From an uncultured bacterium (GTDB lineage Bacteria > Verrucomicrobiota > Verrucomicrobiia > Verrucomicrobiales > V1-33), in NCBI GenBank assembly GCA_903936775.1, contig CAIZWU010000277.1:1-50892 (forward strand): a DNA stretch of 50,892 nucleotides, given 5' to 3'. The notes below the pieces were generated by a model. It searched no databases and had not been told where the DNA came from. It was given only the letters and a program-made list of their open reading frames with translations. This document shows positions 8,856-17,190 of the stretch, one piece after another. A program made the translations under genes and the position numbers. How positions within the stretch are numbered: the stretch's first letter is position 1; the number at the start of each line of letters is the position of its first letter.

Positions 8856-9317
8856 ATGCGTCTCATCATGTTGCCCCTCACTCGCCTCCTGCTGCCAGCA
8901 GTGGCTTTATCTGCTGGTCTGACACAATCCTCCTGCACAGGATGGCCGCGGGGGTGGACCAAGGCGAGGCAGCAGTCTCCCGCGGACGGACTTTCCGGGG
9001 CCTGGGAAGGCTCCTGGCGCAGCGTCCCCACCGGGCACACCGGCAAACTCCGTTGTGCCGTTTTCCCCAAAGCTCCCGGCATCTGGGAATACCGTTACCG
9101 CGCCACCTGGGCGAAGATTTTCTGTGGTGGATTCACCGTCGATTGCCGGGCAGTCCCCCAACCGGATGCGACTTGGACGCTCAGCGGCCAGCGCGACCTT
9201 GGCCCTGCCTTCGGCGGGGTCTTCAGGCACACCGGGACCGTCTCCGGCGGTCATTTGGAAGCCCGCTATGAGGCGGCCGCTGATCATGGAGAACTCTCCC
9301 TCCAGCGGGTGCCCTGA
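8856..9317 (+). CDS. Secreted hypothetical protein, possible lipoprotein
   Basis: The ATG at 8856 gives MRLIMLPLTRLLLPAVALSA, a clear signal peptide. TQSSC follows and could be a weak lipobox. The mature part (about 130 residues) is built around GAWEGSWRSVPTGHTGKLRC and a pattern of alternating hydrophobic residues (YRYRATWAKIFCGGFTVDC), suggesting a small beta-barrel or beta-sandwich. I do not recognise a named domain. The next gene, a papain-like lipoprotein, follows 132 bases later on the same strand, so the two may be co-expressed. Confidence 0.6.
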   Translation: MRLIMLPLTRLLLPAVALSAGLTQSSCTGWPRGWTKARQQSPADGLSGAWEGSWRSVPTGHTGKLRCAVFPKAPGIWEYRYRATWAKIFCGGFTVDCRAVPQPDATWTLSGQRDLGPAFGGVFRHTGTVSGGHLEARYEAAADHGELSLQRVP

Positions 9318-9449
9318 CGGGGTAGGTGGATGCCCGGGTTCTCCGCGCCATAGCCGGCCCGCGGTCCTTTTCTGATCAGACGGGCCAAGGATCGATCGCG
9401 CAACCAGGACGCCTGTGCTCTGGTTGGTCGCTGCTGTCTCCCGCGTGCA

Positions 9450-10757
9450 ATGTTTTTTGCCTCTCTGCCCAGATTCCTCACCGTCCTGACTGCCCTGATT
9501 TCCCTGGGCTCCGCCGGCTGCCAAGTCGTGGGAACGCCCGCCGGGGCTTCGTCCGGGGTACCCCGGGTGGACCTTACCGCAAAAGCATGGTTTCCGCCCA
9601 TTGTCCGCCAGCAGGGCAACAGCTGCGCCCAGCAAGCAGGCCTGGCCTACCTGCTCACGGCAGAACGGAACCGGGAACGGGGGGTGTCCTCATGGTCTCC
9701 AGCCGCTCGGCTTTCACCTTACCAGGCCTATGCCATTCTCGCCGATTCCATGACCAGCGGGACACATGTGACCGATGGCTGGCGGCTCGCCCTGGAAACT
9801 GGCGTGCCTCTGGAGACCGACCTGCCGCGGGCGGGCCGCGGGCTGATGCATGGATTTGACAAATATGTCCGGGCCCTGCGCCAAAAACCCGCGGGCTGGC
9901 AAATATTGCCGCTGCGGACCGGAGCCGACCTGAAAAAGGTCAAGGATCAACTGGCCGCTGGGCATCCGGTGGCCTGTGATTTCCAAGTCCGGGGTGCCAA
10001 GTTGGTGAAACGCCCGGAAGGAGGGACCCTCGTCAAGCAATGGGGCCGGACCGGACCGGGCCATAACATGATCTATGCCGGGTATGATGACACCATCGGG
10101 ATCGATACCAACGGGGATGGGAAAATCACCCATGATCTTGATATCACGGGCGATGGCCAGGTGGATCTGGCAGATCAGGAACGTGGGGCATTTCTGGTGG
10201 TGAATCCCTGGGGCACCCGCTGGGGCACCGCCGGCAAAGCGTGGGTCCTCTGCCGGGAACATGCCCTCAGCCCATGGCCACGGGCGGGTGAAGTGGCGGT
10301 CGTGCAGTCCGCTCCGGACCGATCCCCGCGCCTGATGTTGCGTTTATCCCTCGCTCTCAAGGAAAGGCGGGGGCTCGTCATATCGGTGGGGGACGGGGCA
10401 AAAACCGTGCAGCCCCTGCCCTTCCGCGCCACGACCCCGCCCTCCCGCCCGGCCGGGACGGTGAGCACGTGGGAGATGTTTGGAAAACTGGAACGGCCCG
10501 GACTACCGGTGTCCTCCGGTCCCCTGCTCAATCCCTCGGGCGGTCCGCTGGAGATGGGTCTGGATGTATCCACGCTCCAGGGAGGGCACCACTTTACCCT
10601 GACCCTGTCCTCCCTGGGGCGTCCCCTCCAAGGCACCCTTCACGCCGCCTCCCTCGTGGAATTGGATCGCACCGGCAAGGTGGTCCGGGAGTCGCGGATT
10701 CCCCACCTGCCCGTCATTTTGCCCCCCACCGGGGGAACTTGGACCATCAGCCCTTGA
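9450..10757 (+). CDS. Papain-like (C1-type) cysteine peptidase lipoprotein with Ca2+ loops
   Basis: A 435-residue exported protein. The signal peptide ends in LGSAGC (Cys24), a plausible lipobox. A papain-type order is visible: Gln55 and Cys59 in RQQGNSCAQQ, His205 in GPGHNMIYAGYDD and Asn252 in VNPWGTRWGTAGKAW. The Gln-Cys spacing is two residues shorter than in papain. Two consecutive calcium-loop sequences lie between the catalytic His and Asn: DTNGDGKITHD (from 219) and DITGDGQVDLAD (231-242), the DxNxDG pattern of EF-hand/dockerin loops. The last ~150 residues form a separate region of unknown fold. Predicted to act outside the cytoplasm on proteins or peptides; the substrate is unknown. 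It could also be a non-peptidase relative, since activity cannot be judged. Confidence 0.72.
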   Translation: MFFASLPRFLTVLTALISLGSAGCQVVGTPAGASSGVPRVDLTAKAWFPPIVRQQGNSCAQQAGLAYLLTAERNRERGVSSWSPAARLSPYQAYAILADSMTSGTHVTDGWRLALETGVPLETDLPRAGRGLMHGFDKYVRALRQKPAGWQILPLRTGADLKKVKDQLAAGHPVACDFQVRGAKLVKRPEGGTLVKQWGRTGPGHNMIYAGYDDTIGIDTNGDGKITHDLDITGDGQVDLADQERGAFLVVNPWGTRWGTAGKAWVLCREHALSPWPRAGEVAVVQSAPDRSPRLMLRLSLALKERRGLVISVGDGAKTVQPLPFRATTPPSRPAGTVSTWEMFGKLERPGLPVSSGPLLNPSGGPLEMGLDVSTLQGGHHFTLTLSSLGRPLQGTLHAASLVELDRTGKVVRESRIPHLPVILPPTGGTWTISP

Positions 10758-10835
10758 CCGGGAGGACCGCGGGATGGGAGAAGAGGCAAAAATTGCCTTG
10801 CCCGATTGCCCGCCCCACGCCAAAACCGTCCCTTC

Positions 10836-11552
10836 ATGAAACGACTGCTTCTCTCTATTTTCTGTTTTTGGGCGACGGCCACCTCCCACGCCCAGGATGC
10901 CGCGCTCCCAAAAGCCCTGATCCCGGACCCGCGTCCGGACGCCGGACTGATCAAACGGCATGAATCCTTCAATGAAATCTCCAAAAAAGGTGAAGCCCAG
11001 CTGATTTTCCTGGGGGATTCCATCACCCAAGGATGGGAAGGAGCCGGCAAGGAGGTCTGGGCCAAAACTTGGGAACCCTTGAAAGCCGCCAACTTTGGCA
11101 TCGGCGGCGACCGCACCGAGCACGTGCTCTGGCGCCTCCAAAATGGCAACTACGACGGCCTGAAAGCTAAACTGACCGTGCTGATGATCGGCACCAACAA
11201 CACCGGCCACCGCATGGACCCCGCGGCCGACACCGCAGCCGGCGTGAAGGCGATCGTGGAAAAACTGCGCACCAAGCAGCCTCAAATGAAAGTCCTCGTT
11301 CTCGGCGTCTTTCCCCGCGCCGAAAAGGCGGAGGATCCCCAACGCGTCCGCACCAACGAAATCAACCAGCTCATCAGCAAACTGGCTGACGGCCAAAATG
11401 TTTTCTATCTTGATTTGAGCCAGACGTTCCTCCAACCCGACGGCACCCTGAGCAAGGATATTGCTCCCGACTTTCTCCATCTCAGCCCAAAAGGCTATGA
11501 ACTCTGGGCCCATGCCATCGAGCCAAAGGTGAAGGAATTGATGGGCAAATAA
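10836..11552 (+). CDS. Secreted GDSL/SGNH hydrolase
   Basis: The ATG at 10836 yields a signal peptide (MKRLLLSIFCFWATATSHAQ) and a 238-residue protein. SGNH blocks are clear: LIFLGDSITQGW with nucleophile Ser62, FGIGGDRTEHVLWRL with the oxyanion Gly, GTNNTGH with Asn121, and DFLHLSPKGYELW with the catalytic Asp and His. It resembles the platelet-activating-factor acetylhydrolase-like esterases found in many Verrucomicrobia and Planctomycetes, which often remove acyl groups from carbohydrates; the substrate here is unknown. It lies 78 bases after the papain-like gene on the same strand. No sugar-degradation genes adjoin it. Confidence 0.88.
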   Translation: MKRLLLSIFCFWATATSHAQDAALPKALIPDPRPDAGLIKRHESFNEISKKGEAQLIFLGDSITQGWEGAGKEVWAKTWEPLKAANFGIGGDRTEHVLWRLQNGNYDGLKAKLTVLMIGTNNTGHRMDPAADTAAGVKAIVEKLRTKQPQMKVLVLGVFPRAEKAEDPQRVRTNEINQLISKLADGQNVFYLDLSQTFLQPDGTLSKDIAPDFLHLSPKGYELWAHAIEPKVKELMGK

Positions 11553-11612
11553 GAAAATCCAGCTTGGTTTTAATGATCCCTTCACGGTAAGAGATTTCCC
11601 TAAGGAATTTTC

Positions 11613-11640
11613 TTGCCGCCTCGTCCTGGATTGATACCAT
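11613..11640 (+). promoter_or_regulatory. Possible sigma70 promoter of the prepilin gene
   Basis: TTGCCG at 11613-11618 and TACCAT at 11635-11640 with a 16-base spacer. The position is about 105 bases before the prepilin ATG. It is one of few plausible pairs in the gap; support is by eye only. Confidence 0.25.
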
Positions 11641-11744
11641 CAAAATTGGAAATACCTGCTACGGATGCGGGCAGGCTTTTCCAATACATCATAACCCGCA
11701 CCCATACCCCAATCGGCGGCCTGTCCGCTACACCACAACATCAT

Positions 11745-12422
11745 ATGAAAACCACCAAACGAAACCGGGGCTTTACCCTGATCGAACTCCTCGTCGTGAT
11801 CACGATTATCGCCATGCTGGCTGCCGCCGGCTTCGGCGGATACAGCAAGATCATGCCTGGTGTCAAAGCCAACACCGCCGCCGGCACTGGCCACGCCATC
11901 CACACCCTGCTGTTTGCCTGGGCTGGAGACAATGATCAATCCTTCCCGGATGCTGCCCAGAATTCCAACGAAGCCTACCGCGAACTCTTCAAGAAGGGTC
12001 TCGTCGATACGGAAAAGACCTTCGCCATCGCTGGTGATGCCTGGCACCTGAACTCCCCCAGTGGGGACAAAAAAGCTCCCGATAATGATATCGGCACCGC
12101 CCCCGACTACCAACAGGCTCTGATGCCCGGTGAATGCGCCTGGGCCTACGTGACTGGCCACACCACCGCCTCCAAAGGTGACTTGCCCATTATGGCCAAC
12201 GCCTTCAGCGAAACCGTGGGTGTCTATGGCAAGGACCCTAAAAAGAAGGGCGGCGTCTTCACCGGCACCAAGTGCGCCTGGGTGGCCGTTGGTGGCAGCG
12301 CCAAAGTGGGTGATCTCGATGGCAACTACAAGTGCATGGACAAAAAGGGCACCAAATCCGTCGACGTCTTCAGCACTGACTGGGGCACCAACACGGAAGA
12401 CGTGAAGAACCCTGAAGGCTGA
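11745..12422 (+). CDS. Type IV/type II prepilin-like protein
   Basis: The 225-residue product starts MKTTKRNRGFTLIELLVVIT, a perfect prepilin peptidase site: cleavage after Gly9, mature Phe1 and the conserved Glu5. A continuous hydrophobic helix follows to about residue 33. The C-terminal globular part (ANTAAGTGHAIHTLLFAWAGDNDQ) is typical of the many pseudopilins in Verrucomicrobia and Planctomycetes. No assembly ATPase, prepilin peptidase or secretin gene lies nearby, so it is an orphan subunit. A leader of about 190 bases precedes it and a strong terminator follows, so it is probably monocistronic. I chose the ATG at 11745 because it places the basic leader directly before the cleavage site. 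Confidence 0.88.
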   Translation: MKTTKRNRGFTLIELLVVITIIAMLAAAGFGGYSKIMPGVKANTAAGTGHAIHTLLFAWAGDNDQSFPDAAQNSNEAYRELFKKGLVDTEKTFAIAGDAWHLNSPSGDKKAPDNDIGTAPDYQQALMPGECAWAYVTGHTTASKGDLPIMANAFSETVGVYGKDPKKKGGVFTGTKCAWVAVGGSAKVGDLDGNYKCMDKKGTKSVDVFSTDWGTNTEDVKNPEG

Positions 12423-12456
12423 TCCCTGCCGCGGTTTACCCAATCCAAATATCCAG

Positions 12457-12489
12457 AGCCCGGATTCCCCAGGGAGTCCGGGCTTTTTT
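12457..12489 (+). terminator. Intrinsic terminator of the prepilin gene
   Basis: AGCCCGGA at 12457-12464 pairs with TCCGGGCT at 12477-12484; the pairing extends inward with TTCCC/GGGAG, and a T run ends at 12489. It begins 35 bases after the prepilin stop. Confidence 0.88.
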
Positions 12490-12752
12490 GTGCCCGTGCC
12501 CTGCCACCATTCCGCCGCCGCCTTCCGTCCCTCATTTGCTCAACCGGAAAATAGAAACCACAGATTTCCCGGAGGGCACAGCCAGTCCAGGCACCAAGTC
12601 CATGGCTGGCTTAACTTCCGGGGCCGGCTGAAACCACAAATCGTTCATGATCCGTGCTTCCGGAGAAAACGGTGGTTTCCCCGCTTGGGTTTTTAGAGTT
12701 ACCCCAAAAGCTTTCGGATTCCTTCACTGGGAAAGCCCGCCCGGATGTCATC
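12490..12752. other. Gene-free spacer between convergent genes
   Basis: Short frames exist on both strands, but none has a recognisable start, signal peptide or conserved motif. It separates the prepilin terminator from the 3' end of the repeat protein gene on the opposite strand. I see no clear minus-strand terminator in it. Confidence 0.5.
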
Positions 12753-13862
12753 TCAGGGACTGGCCGGCTTGGGGGAGGCTTGAAATTGAGCCTGCAACTT
12801 CGCCAATGCCGTGGCCGCCTCGGCCGCCTCCTTGAGAGCTGCGGCTTTTTCCGCTTCCACCCGGGCGAGGGATTCACGGAGCGTGACCACCGCGGCGGCG
12901 GATTCCCGTTTGATCACTGAGGCCTCCTCCACGGCGGTCTGCGCTTTGGTTTCGGCCGCGGAAGCCTCCGCTTTGGCCAGAGTAAATGCCTGCTGGAGTT
13001 GCTGGATGCGGCCTTCACGCTCCACCCCCTTGGCTTCAGCCTCGCGGATCGTCTCCTGCGCCCTGGTCAGGATAGCCCCCTTCCGGTCGCTTTCCTGCTG
13101 GAGGATCAAGGAGCCGGCCTCAAGCTGCTCCACCTTTTTCCTGAGCTCATCGGAGGCCTTGGCATTCCGCGCCTCATTCTCCACCATCCCCTTGCCCGCT
13201 TGTTCGATGCGCAGGCGCATCCCGCTCAATTCCGCATCCAGCCCGGCATCCATCATGGCTATTTTTTTGGAATCCGCAGCATTGATCAAGGCATTCAAAC
13301 CGAGCACCGCGACGACCCCGGCAGCAAGAGGCAGGAACCGGTGCGCCCACGGCGTGCCTGGGGCCGGGGTAATTGCTGCCGTCCCAGGCTGACCTGCGGA
13401 CGTGGCCCCTGGCGGAGCCAACCTGATGGACTGCGCCCCGGTGGCCTCCGCCAACCCGGCTGCCGTCATCCCATTTTTCATCGGGATCGGCGTGACCTGC
13501 GATGGCCGGGTCCAAAGGGTAAAAGCCTTGTTTTGGTTGATTTGAATAGGCATGGCTCGGGGAGGCAGGATAACGGGCAAGGATAACTCGCCGGGAAGCG
13601 GCCATGTTTCAGGATCCAGCCACAAAGTGAAGGCCGCACCCGGCAGCCGCAGACGGGGGACCGGCCAACGCGCCGGGTCCTGCCACAGGGTGAAGGCCCG
13701 CCCGGGCAGACGCAGCGGAAGCACCGGCCAGCGGGCGGGATCCAGCCAGACCGTAAAAGCCTTGCCGGGCAGACGCAGCAGGGGAACCGGCCAACGGGAC
13801 GGGTCCAGCCATAACGTAAAAGCACGTCCGGAGCATGACGGGGGGAAACCAGGAGCAGACAT
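12753..13862 (-). CDS. AFTLW-repeat, single-pass coiled-coil protein (novel)
   Basis: I recognise no family. The 369-residue protein has three parts. Residues 14-97 hold four tandem units of exactly 21 residues, starting AFTLW or AFTVW at residues 14, 35, 56 and 77, with consensus AFTLWLDPxRWPVPxLRLPG; a fifth AFTLW stands at residue 113. Residues 174-194 (HRFLPLAAGVVAVLGLNALI) form one membrane helix. Residues ~195-355 are a long Ala/Glu/Lys coiled coil, ending in ASPKPASP. No signal peptide precedes the repeats, so they may be cytoplasmic with the coiled coil outside. It starts 24 bases after dxs on the same strand, suggesting co-transcription with xseB-dxs. A shorter protein from Met104 (MPIQINQNKAFTLW) is also possible. 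Confidence 0.7.
   Translation of the reverse strand: MSAPGFPPSCSGRAFTLWLDPSRWPVPLLRLPGKAFTVWLDPARWPVLPLRLPGRAFTLWQDPARWPVPRLRLPGAAFTLWLDPETWPLPGELSLPVILPPRAMPIQINQNKAFTLWTRPSQVTPIPMKNGMTAAGLAEATGAQSIRLAPPGATSAGQPGTAAITPAPGTPWAHRFLPLAAGVVAVLGLNALINAADSKKIAMMDAGLDAELSGMRLRIEQAGKGMVENEARNAKASDELRKKVEQLEAGSLILQQESDRKGAILTRAQETIREAEAKGVEREGRIQQLQQAFTLAKAEASAAETKAQTAVEEASVIKRESAAAVVTLRESLARVEAEKAAALKEAAEAATALAKLQAQFQASPKPASP
13572..13823 (-). repeat. Four tandem 63-bp coding repeats
   Basis: Four direct units of 63 bp encode the 21-residue AFTLW motif at residues 14-97 of the protein above. The units are similar in DNA as well as protein (shared segments around GGCAGACGCAGC on the plus strand), pointing to fairly recent tandem duplication. 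The last unit diverges after about 14 residues. Confidence 0.85.
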
Positions 13863-13886
13863 GGGGAAACAGGCAGGAAACAGCGG

Positions 13887-15809
13887 TCAGACCATCGCGA
13901 CTCCGGGAGTTCCCGCGGCGGTTTTTGCCTCGAGGTGCTGGAGCACTTTCCTTACGCAGTCCTCCACCGTCAGCCCGTGTTTGGCACGCAGAATGGCAGG
14001 GGTGCCGTGCTCGACAAATTGATCCGGCCAACCGAGACGTTCCACCGGGGTATGCAACCCCGCGTCGTGCAGGTGCTCGATCACCCCGCAGCCAAAACCG
14101 TTGTGCAGCACATGGTCTTCCAAGGTGCAGAGGACACGGCAGCGGCGGGCGTAACGCTCCAGCATGGCGGTGTCGAGCGGTTTGATCCAGCGCGGGTTGA
14201 TCAGGGCCACGGAATAACCCATCGCCTCCAGTTTCACCTTCGCCTTCTCCGCCATTTCAAACATGGTGCCCAGCCCGATCAAAGCCACATCCGTCCCATC
14301 GGCCACCACTTCCGCGGTGCCGATTTCGAGCAGTTTCGGCTCGGCCTTGATGGCCTTTCCAGTGAGAGCTCCGCGCGGATACCGGATCGCGGTTGGGCCG
14401 GCCTCATAGTGCGCCATGGTCCATAGCATATCCACAAACTCATCTTCATCCTTCGGCTGCATGTGGATCAGGCCCGGCACATGACGCAGGTAGCCAATAT
14501 CAAAAAGTCCATGATGTGTCGGGCCATCGTCCCCGCTGAGTCCGCCCCGGTCCATGCACAACCGCACCGGCAGTTTTTGCAGGGCCATGTCATGAATGAT
14601 CATGTCGTAAGCCCGTTGCATGAAGGTGCTGTAAATCGCGAGGAAAGGACGCAAGCCCTGAGCGGCCAGACCACAGGCAAAAAGCGCCGCATGCTCCTCG
14701 GCAATCCCCACATCGAAATACCGTTCCGGAATCTCTTTCTTGAAATGCCCCAACCCCGTTCCTCCCGGCATTGCCGCCGTGATGGCCGTGATCGTCCGGT
14801 CCTTTTTGGCAAACTTCACGAGGGACTCGGCAAAAATCTGGGAGCAGGTCGGCGTAGGACTGGCCGCAGTCTCCCCGGTCTCGATTTCATAAGTGCCCAA
14901 TCCATGGAATTTCCCGGGGTTCGCCAATGCCGGCTCATAACCACGGCCTTTTTCCGTGATGATGTGGAGAATCACCGGCTCGGTCTGGGTCTTCAGGAAT
15001 TCGAACGTTTTGACCAGCAGCGGCAGGTTGTGCCCATCGATCGGTCCATAATACCGCACCCCGAACTCCTCGAAAATCACACTCGGCAGGATCAGGTTCT
15101 TGGCACTGCCCTCCACCTTGCTGGCCAGCTTGCGCATCGCTTTGCCCCCGATTTTCTCAATGAATTGCGCAGCCTTGTCATGCAGATGGGCGTAAGCGCT
15201 GTTCGTCGACAGCGCCGTGAAATACCGGGCGATGGCTCCGACATTCTTGTCGATCGACCACTCGTTGTCGTTCAGGACCGTGATGAAACGTTTGGTGGAC
15301 GAGACCACGTTGTTCAGCGCCTCGAAGGTGGGACCACAAGTAAAAGCGGCGTCCCCCGCCACGCACACCACGTGCTCATCCGTGCCATTCAAATCACGCG
15401 CCACGGCAAAGCCCAGCGCCGCACTCATGGCGGTGCCCGCATGGCCGGCGCCATAACAATCATGCTCGCTTTCGCTGCGCAGCAGGAAGCCATTCAGGCC
15501 TTGGTATTGCCGCATGGTGGACAGGCGGTCCCAACGGCCGGTCAACATCTTATGGACGTAGCCCTGATGGCTGACATCGAAAATAAATTTGTCCTTGGGC
15601 GAGTCAAACACCCGGTGCATCGCGATGGTCAGTTCAACCACCCCAAGATTCGGCCCCAGATGGCCTCCGGTGTTGGCCAGCGTCTCGATCAGTTCCTTGC
15701 GGACCTTGGCAGGCAATTGCAGAAGCTGGCTCTCGGTGAGGCGCTTTACATCGGCGGGACCATGGATCTCAGGAAGATCCTCCAGGTTAGAAGAGTCGGA
15801 TTTCATCAT
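13887..15809 (-). CDS. dxs: 1-deoxy-D-xylulose-5-phosphate synthase
   Basis: A 640-residue thiamine-diphosphate enzyme that condenses pyruvate with glyceraldehyde 3-phosphate, the first step of the MEP isoprenoid pathway. The TPP fold is visible as GHLGPNLGVVELTIAMH, the metal-binding VAGDAAFTCG followed by LNDNEWSID, and the transketolase central domain as FDVGIAEEHAALFACGLA. Two adjacent ATGs (15809, 15806) fit the family N-terminus (MMKSDSSNLEDLPEIHGPAD); the open frame runs further upstream but inside xseB and lacks similarity. It overlaps the end of xseB by 23 bases, so translational coupling is likely. The active-site region reads GDAAFTCGPTFEALNN, with Cys-Gly where many Dxs proteins have Ser/Thr-Gly; I would still call it functional. 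Confidence 0.95.
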   Translation of the reverse strand: MMKSDSSNLEDLPEIHGPADVKRLTESQLLQLPAKVRKELIETLANTGGHLGPNLGVVELTIAMHRVFDSPKDKFIFDVSHQGYVHKMLTGRWDRLSTMRQYQGLNGFLLRSESEHDCYGAGHAGTAMSAALGFAVARDLNGTDEHVVCVAGDAAFTCGPTFEALNNVVSSTKRFITVLNDNEWSIDKNVGAIARYFTALSTNSAYAHLHDKAAQFIEKIGGKAMRKLASKVEGSAKNLILPSVIFEEFGVRYYGPIDGHNLPLLVKTFEFLKTQTEPVILHIITEKGRGYEPALANPGKFHGLGTYEIETGETAASPTPTCSQIFAESLVKFAKKDRTITAITAAMPGGTGLGHFKKEIPERYFDVGIAEEHAALFACGLAAQGLRPFLAIYSTFMQRAYDMIIHDMALQKLPVRLCMDRGGLSGDDGPTHHGLFDIGYLRHVPGLIHMQPKDEDEFVDMLWTMAHYEAGPTAIRYPRGALTGKAIKAEPKLLEIGTAEVVADGTDVALIGLGTMFEMAEKAKVKLEAMGYSVALINPRWIKPLDTAMLERYARRCRVLCTLEDHVLHNGFGCGVIEHLHDAGLHTPVERLGWPDQFVEHGTPAILRAKHGLTVEDCVRKVLQHLEAKTAAGTPGVAMV

Positions 15810-16131
15810 CAGAAGAAGCGGGAGGCGGGCTGGCGGGCAAGGCCCCGGAGGGGACCGGGTTGGCGGCCGCCGGAGCGGCAAGGGGAATGGTTTCGGCCAG
15901 ACCATCGGCCCGGCGGGAAATTTGTTCAATGCGGAGCTGGGCGGTGTCCAGTTGAGCCTGGCAGCGCCCCAGCAGTTTCATGCCCCGTTCATAGCGGGCC
16001 ACCAATTCATCCAGCCCCTGGGGATCGCCATCCAGCGATTGGATGATCTGATCCAGTTCCTCGATGGACTGCTCAAACGACGGCTCCTCTGCGTCAGCAG
16101 GAGCGGGCGTGGACCGGGAACGGGCGGGCAT
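15787..16131 (-). CDS. xseB: Exodeoxyribonuclease VII small subunit
   Basis: The 114-residue product carries the XseB core SFEQSIEELDQIIQSLDGD, GLDELVARYERGMKLLGRCQ and LRIEQI, a two-helix hairpin that binds the large subunit XseA and gives the single-strand DNA nuclease. I chose the ATG at 16131 (MPARSRSTPAPADAEEPSFE); upstream codons lack similarity. A Pro/Ala-rich tail of about 40 residues follows the core and overlaps the start of dxs. The xseB-dxs pairing is a conserved gene order in many bacteria; xseA and ispA are not next to it here. Confidence 0.92.
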   Translation of the reverse strand: MPARSRSTPAPADAEEPSFEQSIEELDQIIQSLDGDPQGLDELVARYERGMKLLGRCQAQLDTAQLRIEQISRRADGLAETIPLAAPAAANPVPSGALPASPPPASSDDEIRLF

Positions 16132-16336
16132 AAGGGGCAAAGGGAATCCGGAACCAATTCCGGGGAATTGCCAACATGGCAGTCGCCGGGGCAAAACTCA
16201 ACCCGCAAAACAGAATGCCGCCCCGAGCTTCCCTTTTCGGCCTTCCCCGCCCCGATCCTGCGGTCCGGCAGTTCCTCGCCCATGCCGCCGCTTGCTCTTG
16301 CCACGGGGCCATCCCGCTTTTAACAAAGAACGTTTT

Positions 16337-17176
16337 ATGAATTGGTGGCAATCTATCCTCATCGGTATCGTCGAAGGCCTGACCGAATATCTCCCGGTCA
16401 GTTCCACCGGCCACATCCTGCTCACGCAGAAAATCCTCGGCATTCCCGCCACCGAAAGCTCGAATGCCTACGCCGTGGTGGTGCAGGTCGGAGCCATTCT
16501 GGCCGTGCTGGGACTTTACTTCCAGCGCTGCCGCAGTCTCCTTGATGGCTTGCTCGGCAAAAACCCCCAGGGTCTGCTGCTGCTGCGCAACATCATGATC
16601 GCCTTTTTGCCGGCAGTCGCTGCCGGGCTGCTTTTTGATAAGAGAATTGAGCAATACCTCTTCGGCCTGTGGCCGGTGACCGCTGCTTGGTTTGTCGGCG
16701 GAGTGGCCATTCTCGCCGTCGCCTGGTTCAAAAGAAACGCCGCCCCCGGAGCCCGTAAAATCGGCCTCAGCCTGGAGGACATCACCCCGAAAACCGCTTT
16801 CCTGATCGGCCTCCTGCAATGCGTCGCCATGTGGCCCGGCACCAGCCGCAGCCTCATGGTCATCGTGGGCGGACTGCTGGTCGGACTCAGTATGATCGCC
16901 GCCGTGGAGTTCAGTTTCCTGCTGGGCATGGTCACCCTGACCGCCGCCTCCGGCTACAAAATGCTCAAATTCGTCAAACACCCCGAGCTGCTCCAGGACT
17001 ACTCGGTGACCACCATGCTGCTCGGCATCATCGCGGCGTGGGTCGCCGCCGCGCTCTCCGTCAAATGGATGGTCGGCTGGCTGCAGAAACACGGCGTCAC
17101 CGTCTTTGGTTATTACCGCATCGGGCTGGCCGTTGTGGTCGCCGGCCTGCTGCTGGCCGGCATTCTCCAACCCTGA
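16337..17176 (+). CDS. uppP: Undecaprenyl-diphosphatase (BacA type)
   Basis: A 279-residue polytopic membrane enzyme that recycles the lipid carrier undecaprenyl phosphate for peptidoglycan synthesis and gives bacitracin tolerance. The catalytic motifs are exact: GIVEGLTEYLPVSSTGH near residues 10-26 and MWPGTSRSLMVIVGG in the second repeat. About eight hydrophobic segments follow. I start at 16337 (MNWWQSILIGIVEGLTEY); the frame is open upstream but has no family similarity there. It is followed by uxaC after 14 bases on the same strand, so they may share a transcript although the functions are unrelated. Confidence 0.96.
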   Translation: MNWWQSILIGIVEGLTEYLPVSSTGHILLTQKILGIPATESSNAYAVVVQVGAILAVLGLYFQRCRSLLDGLLGKNPQGLLLLRNIMIAFLPAVAAGLLFDKRIEQYLFGLWPVTAAWFVGGVAILAVAWFKRNAAPGARKIGLSLEDITPKTAFLIGLLQCVAMWPGTSRSLMVIVGGLLVGLSMIAAVEFSFLLGMVTLTAASGYKMLKFVKHPELLQDYSVTTMLLGIIAAWVAAALSVKWMVGWLQKHGVTVFGYYRIGLAVVVAGLLLAGILQP

Positions 17177-17190
17177 CTGATCTTCCCGCC

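Noticed and set aside
14463..16046. 527-codon open frame on the plus strand across dxs and xseB
   Set aside because: Antisense to two certain genes; the product is Arg/His/Gly-rich with no domain. High GC with strong third-position bias creates long mirror frames.
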